Assembly (NCBI GenBank): GCA_000431135.1
Contig: HF987826.1
Span: 4,387-12,728, forward strand
Reading direction: 5' to 3'
DNA length: 8,342 nucleotides
DNA from: Clostridium sp. CAG:590
Lineage (GTDB): Bacteria > Bacillota > Clostridia > Lachnospirales > Lachnospiraceae
Part shown: positions 6,023-8,342 of the stretch, one piece after another
How the letters are laid out: every line of letters starts with the position of its first letter
How positions within the stretch are numbered: position 1 is the stretch's first letter
Position numbers and translations under genes: made by a program
Notes under the pieces: model-generated
Seen by the model: the letters and a program-made list of their open reading frames with translations, nothing else
Told to the model about the DNA's origin: nothing
Database searches by the model: none

Positions 6023-6069
6023 AGTTTCTTGGAATAGTTGTCTTTTATCAAATAAACAGGAGGATATAT

Positions 6070-6849
6070 ATGCATATACTTATGATTATTATTGTTACTT
6101 TTTTTGCGGGAATGGGAGCCGGACTTGGCACCGGATTTGCCGGAATGAGTGCCGCTGCGGTGATCAGTCCCATGCTCATTACCTTTCTACATATGGATCC
6201 ATACATGGCCGTCGGAATTGCCCTGTCATCTGATGTACTGGCAAGTGCGATCTCAGCCTATACCTATGGGAAAAATAAAAACTTAGACATCCAAAACGGA
6301 ATCATTATGATGATCAGCGTCCTGCTCTTTACCGTTGTTGGCAGTTATGTATCCAGTCTGGTACCATCTTCCACCATGGGTAATTTTTCTGTCTTTATGA
6401 CATTTCTGTTAGGTGTCAAATTTATTGTGAAACCGGTTATGACCACCAAAGAAGCAATGGAAAGTGTTTCGGCAAAAAAGCGGGTAATCCAGTCGATTGT
6501 ATGCGGTGTTCTGATCGGATTTATCTGCGGATTTGTCGGTGCAGGCGGTGGCATGATGATGTTGCTGATCTTAACTTCTGTCCTCGGATATGAATTAAAG
6601 ACCGCCGTCGGAACCAGTGTTTTCATTATGGCATTTACTGCATTTACCGGTGCAGTATCCCATTTTGCAATCGGTGGTATGCCGGATTGGACGGTATGGA
6701 TTCTCTGCGTGATCTTTACATTACTCTGGGCAAGGATCGCTGCTGTATTTGCAAACAAAGCAACACCAAAGACATTAAACCGTGTGACCGGTGTCATCCT
6801 TGTCATCTTAGGAATTGTTGTAATGTCATTTTCCATGCTTACAAAATAA
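6070..6849 (+). CDS. TauE/SafE-family membrane permease
   Basis: This is an integral membrane protein of the TauE/SafE (sulfite exporter) family, whose members move sulfite, sulfonates, sulfoacetate or other small organic anions. The 259 residues match the family's usual 240-270. The two-fold internal repeat is visible: GMGAGLGTGFAGMSAAAVISP (14-34) with MAVGIALSSDVLASAISA (46-63) in the first half, and GFICGFVGAGGGMMMLLIL (150-168) with LKTAVGTSVFIMAFTAFTGA (176-195) in the second. About eight hydrophobic segments are evident, with a polar linker at about 124-138. AGGAGG sits 6 nt before the ATG at 6070. The symporter gene follows after 87 bp with no terminator hairpin, so co-transcription is likely. 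No sulfur-metabolism gene is nearby to fix the substrate, so I leave it open. Confidence 0.9.
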   Translation: MHILMIIIVTFFAGMGAGLGTGFAGMSAAAVISPMLITFLHMDPYMAVGIALSSDVLASAISAYTYGKNKNLDIQNGIIMMISVLLFTVVGSYVSSLVPSSTMGNFSVFMTFLLGVKFIVKPVMTTKEAMESVSAKKRVIQSIVCGVLIGFICGFVGAGGGMMMLLILTSVLGYELKTAVGTSVFIMAFTAFTGAVSHFAIGGMPDWTVWILCVIFTLLWARIAAVFANKATPKTLNRVTGVILVILGIVVMSFSMLTK

Positions 6850-6936
6850 TGTCAGCTTGTGTTTTTCTTCATCCTATGATATGCTTGTACTTTGCATATG
6901 ATTGCAATGTATTTATAAAGGAGAAGGGGAATTACA

Positions 6937-8310
6937 ATGAAGAAACATTCACAAACAAGAAGTTCATTTTCAGGAAAAATAGGATTTGTATTATCCGCCG
7001 CCGGTGCTTCTGTAGGATTAGGAAATATATGGAGATTTCCATATCTTGCAGCAAAATATGGCGGTGGAATTTTTCTGCTTATCTATATACTATTGGCGCT
7101 GACTTTCGGTTATACCATGATCGTTGCCGAAACAGCCATCGGACGTACGACCAAGAAAAGTCCGGTAGGTGCCTTTCACACGTTTGGTTCTTCCAAATGG
7201 CTTTCATTTGGTGGATGGATCAATGCCATCATTCCATTACTGATCGTACCTTACTACTCCGTAATCGGCGGCTGGGTAATCAAATATCTGCTCGGCTACA
7301 TACAGGGTAATAGCCAGTTATTAGCAAAAGACGGTTATTTTACCAACTTTATCTCAAATGGTCTGTCAACAGAACTTTGTTTCTTAGCATTTGCACTGCT
7401 TACGATCATCATTATATACGCAGGTGTCCGTAACGGAATCGAGCGGGTTTCCAAATTCATGATGCCGATACTTGTTGTATTATCCGTTGTGATCACCATA
7501 TACTCTGTAACCAGACCGGGTGCATTAGCAGGTGTGAAATACTTCCTTGTACCAAACGTCAGGAATTTCTCCTGGATGACGGTTGTTGCCGCTATGGGAC
7601 AGATGTTCTATTCTCTTTCTATCGCGATGGGAATTTTGATCACATTTGGCTCTTATATGAAAAATGATGTGGCGATTGAAAATGCCACCGAAAATGTAGA
7701 AATATTTGATACTGCGATTGCGATTATGGCAGGACTTATGATCATTCCGGCTGTATTTGCATTTTCCGGAGGCGATCCGGAAGCATTGCAGGCAGGTCCA
7801 TCCCTTATGTTCATTACCATCCCTAAGATGTTTGCAAGTATGGGCTTTAGCACCGGAATCGGAATTCTGTTCTTTTTATTGGTGTTATTCGCCGCAGTGA
7901 CAAGTTCCATTGCTCTTACCGAAAGTGCAGTATCCACTTTTGAAGATGAGTTAGACTGGACCCGTAAGAAAGCTACGATCGTTGTCGGTATCATTATTAT
8001 CCTCTTAGGAAGTTTATCTTCTTTGGGATATGGTCCGCTTGCCGGTATCAAGTTGATCGGTATGCAGTTTTTGGATTTCTTTGACTTCCTGACCAATTCC
8101 GTTATGATGCCAATTGCTGCTATCGCAACCTGTCTGCTTGTATCAAGAGTTGCAGGTATCAAAACGATCGAGGACGAAGTGTTAAAGGGAGAAAGCAGGT
8201 TCCGTCGCAAAAAGATCTTCTGCTTTATGATCCAATACCTCTGCCCGATCTTTGCGGCGATTATCCTGATCAGTTCGATTGCAAATGCATTCGGATGGAT
8301 CTCCATCTAA
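6937..8310 (+). CDS. Sodium-dependent amino-acid symporter, NSS/LeuT family
   Basis: This inner-membrane secondary transporter couples Na+ entry to uptake of a substrate, most often an amino acid in bacteria. The 457 residues and about 11 hydrophobic segments fit the 11-segment bacterial NSS subgroup (MhsT-like) rather than 12-segment LeuT. The first segment has the signature GASVGLGNIWRFPY (23-36), with N30 and R33 at the positions of LeuT N27 and R30. Segment 2 ends in AETAIGR (64-70). Segment 6 shows the unwound-helix motif GQMFYSLSIAMG (221-232). Segment 8 has FAAVTSSIAL (318-327), whose A319, T322 and S323 align with the LeuT Na2 site. Tyr225 and Ser226 take the place of LeuT F253 and T254 near the substrate, so specificity cannot be read directly. 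Purine-rich ribosome binding sequence (AAGGGG, 6924-6929) precedes the ATG by 7 nt. It is probably transcribed with the upstream TauE/SafE gene and ends at a hairpin. Confidence 0.94.
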   Translation: MKKHSQTRSSFSGKIGFVLSAAGASVGLGNIWRFPYLAAKYGGGIFLLIYILLALTFGYTMIVAETAIGRTTKKSPVGAFHTFGSSKWLSFGGWINAIIPLLIVPYYSVIGGWVIKYLLGYIQGNSQLLAKDGYFTNFISNGLSTELCFLAFALLTIIIIYAGVRNGIERVSKFMMPILVVLSVVITIYSVTRPGALAGVKYFLVPNVRNFSWMTVVAAMGQMFYSLSIAMGILITFGSYMKNDVAIENATENVEIFDTAIAIMAGLMIIPAVFAFSGGDPEALQAGPSLMFITIPKMFASMGFSTGIGILFFLLVLFAAVTSSIALTESAVSTFEDELDWTRKKATIVVGIIIILLGSLSSLGYGPLAGIKLIGMQFLDFFDFLTNSVMMPIAAIATCLLVSRVAGIKTIEDEVLKGESRFRRKKIFCFMIQYLCPIFAAIILISSIANAFGWISI

Positions 8311-8317
8311 GACACAC

Positions 8318-8342
8318 TTTCCCTTGCACAGCGTAAGGGAGA
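8318..8342 (+). terminator. Hairpin after the symporter gene, cut by the window edge
   Basis: TCCCTTGC (8320-8327) and GTAAGGGA (8333-8340) pair over 8 bp with one G-U wobble around a 5-nt loop. The stem extends by a T-G wobble and a T-A pair to 8318/8342. It begins 7 nt after the TAA stop at 8310. The T-run expected of an intrinsic terminator would lie beyond the window, so this is a probable rather than proven terminator. Confidence 0.6.

Noticed and set aside
6345..6836. Minus-strand open frame of 163 codons antisense to the TauE/SafE gene
   Set aside because: It is a shadow of the real gene, with no recognisable domain and no start signals.
6891..6919. TTTGCA-17-TATAAA promoter-like pair before the symporter gene
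   Set aside because: The -10 overlaps the ribosome binding region, so transcription would begin at or inside the ribosome binding site. The nearby ATATGC/GCATAT repeat (6879-6899) has only 6-bp arms in AT-rich DNA.
6687..7310. Plus-strand open frame bridging the permease and symporter genes
   Set aside because: It is an out-of-frame product overlapping two clear genes, Cys/Arg-rich without domain features.
7653..8306. Long minus-strand open frame (217 codons) antisense to the symporter
   Set aside because: It mirrors codon structure of the well-supported NSS gene, has no ribosome binding site or family motif, and gives a low-complexity Ile/Ala/Ser-rich product.
1..8342. Mobile element, CRISPR array, tRNA/rRNA or riboswitch
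   Set aside because: I saw no transposase or integrase reading frame, no regularly spaced repeats, no cloverleaf or rRNA-like sequence, and no leader long and structured enough to match a riboswitch class I recognise. Intergenic gaps are all under 200 bp.

Overview
The window looks like an ordinary chromosomal segment of a low-to-moderate-GC anaerobic Firmicute, most likely a Clostridia member close to Lachnospiraceae. This rests on the oxygen-sensitive class III ribonucleotide reductase with its radical-SAM activase, the strong AGGAGG-type ribosome binding sites, the sigma-A-like promoters, and the family make-up (short CarD-like protein, DUF438/hemerythrin/PAS protein, zinc-ribbon membrane protein). 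I see no rRNA, tRNA, CRISPR array, insertion sequence, phage gene or attachment site. The taxonomic placement is inferred from gene content, not from a marker gene.

Layout. Bases 1-2575 (+) form a deoxynucleotide block: the 3' part of nrdD, then nrdG 17 bp downstream, then dut, which may have its own promoter and has a perfect 9-bp inverted repeat just before its start. A hairpin at 2603-2645 ends this block and also serves the convergent minus-strand gene at 2686-2976. That gene encodes a 96-residue single-domain CarD/TRCF-interaction-type protein. Its promoter lies back to back with a near-consensus sigma-A promoter that drives a 501-residue membrane protein (3170-4675). The membrane protein has two zinc ribbons and an apparently duplicated Tim44-like architecture. 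It converges on a minus-strand gene (4702-5913) for a DUF438-hemerythrin-PAS protein. After a 156-bp divergent spacer containing a 16-bp palindrome come two + strand transporter genes, a TauE/SafE permease (6070-6849) and an 11-segment Na+-coupled amino-acid symporter of the NSS/LeuT family (6937-8310). A hairpin that runs into the window edge follows them.

How the genes relate. NrdG installs the glycyl radical on NrdD, which makes deoxynucleotides from ribonucleotides without oxygen. Dut removes dUTP and supplies dUMP for thymidylate synthesis, so the first three genes form a coherent dNTP-supply group. The rest is a set of single or paired transcription units without an obvious shared pathway. 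The least characterised items are the duplicated zinc-ribbon membrane protein, the short CarD-like protein divergent from it, and the DUF438 protein, whose hemerythrin domain seems to lack some usual iron ligands. I found no clear evidence of a wholly new multi-gene system.
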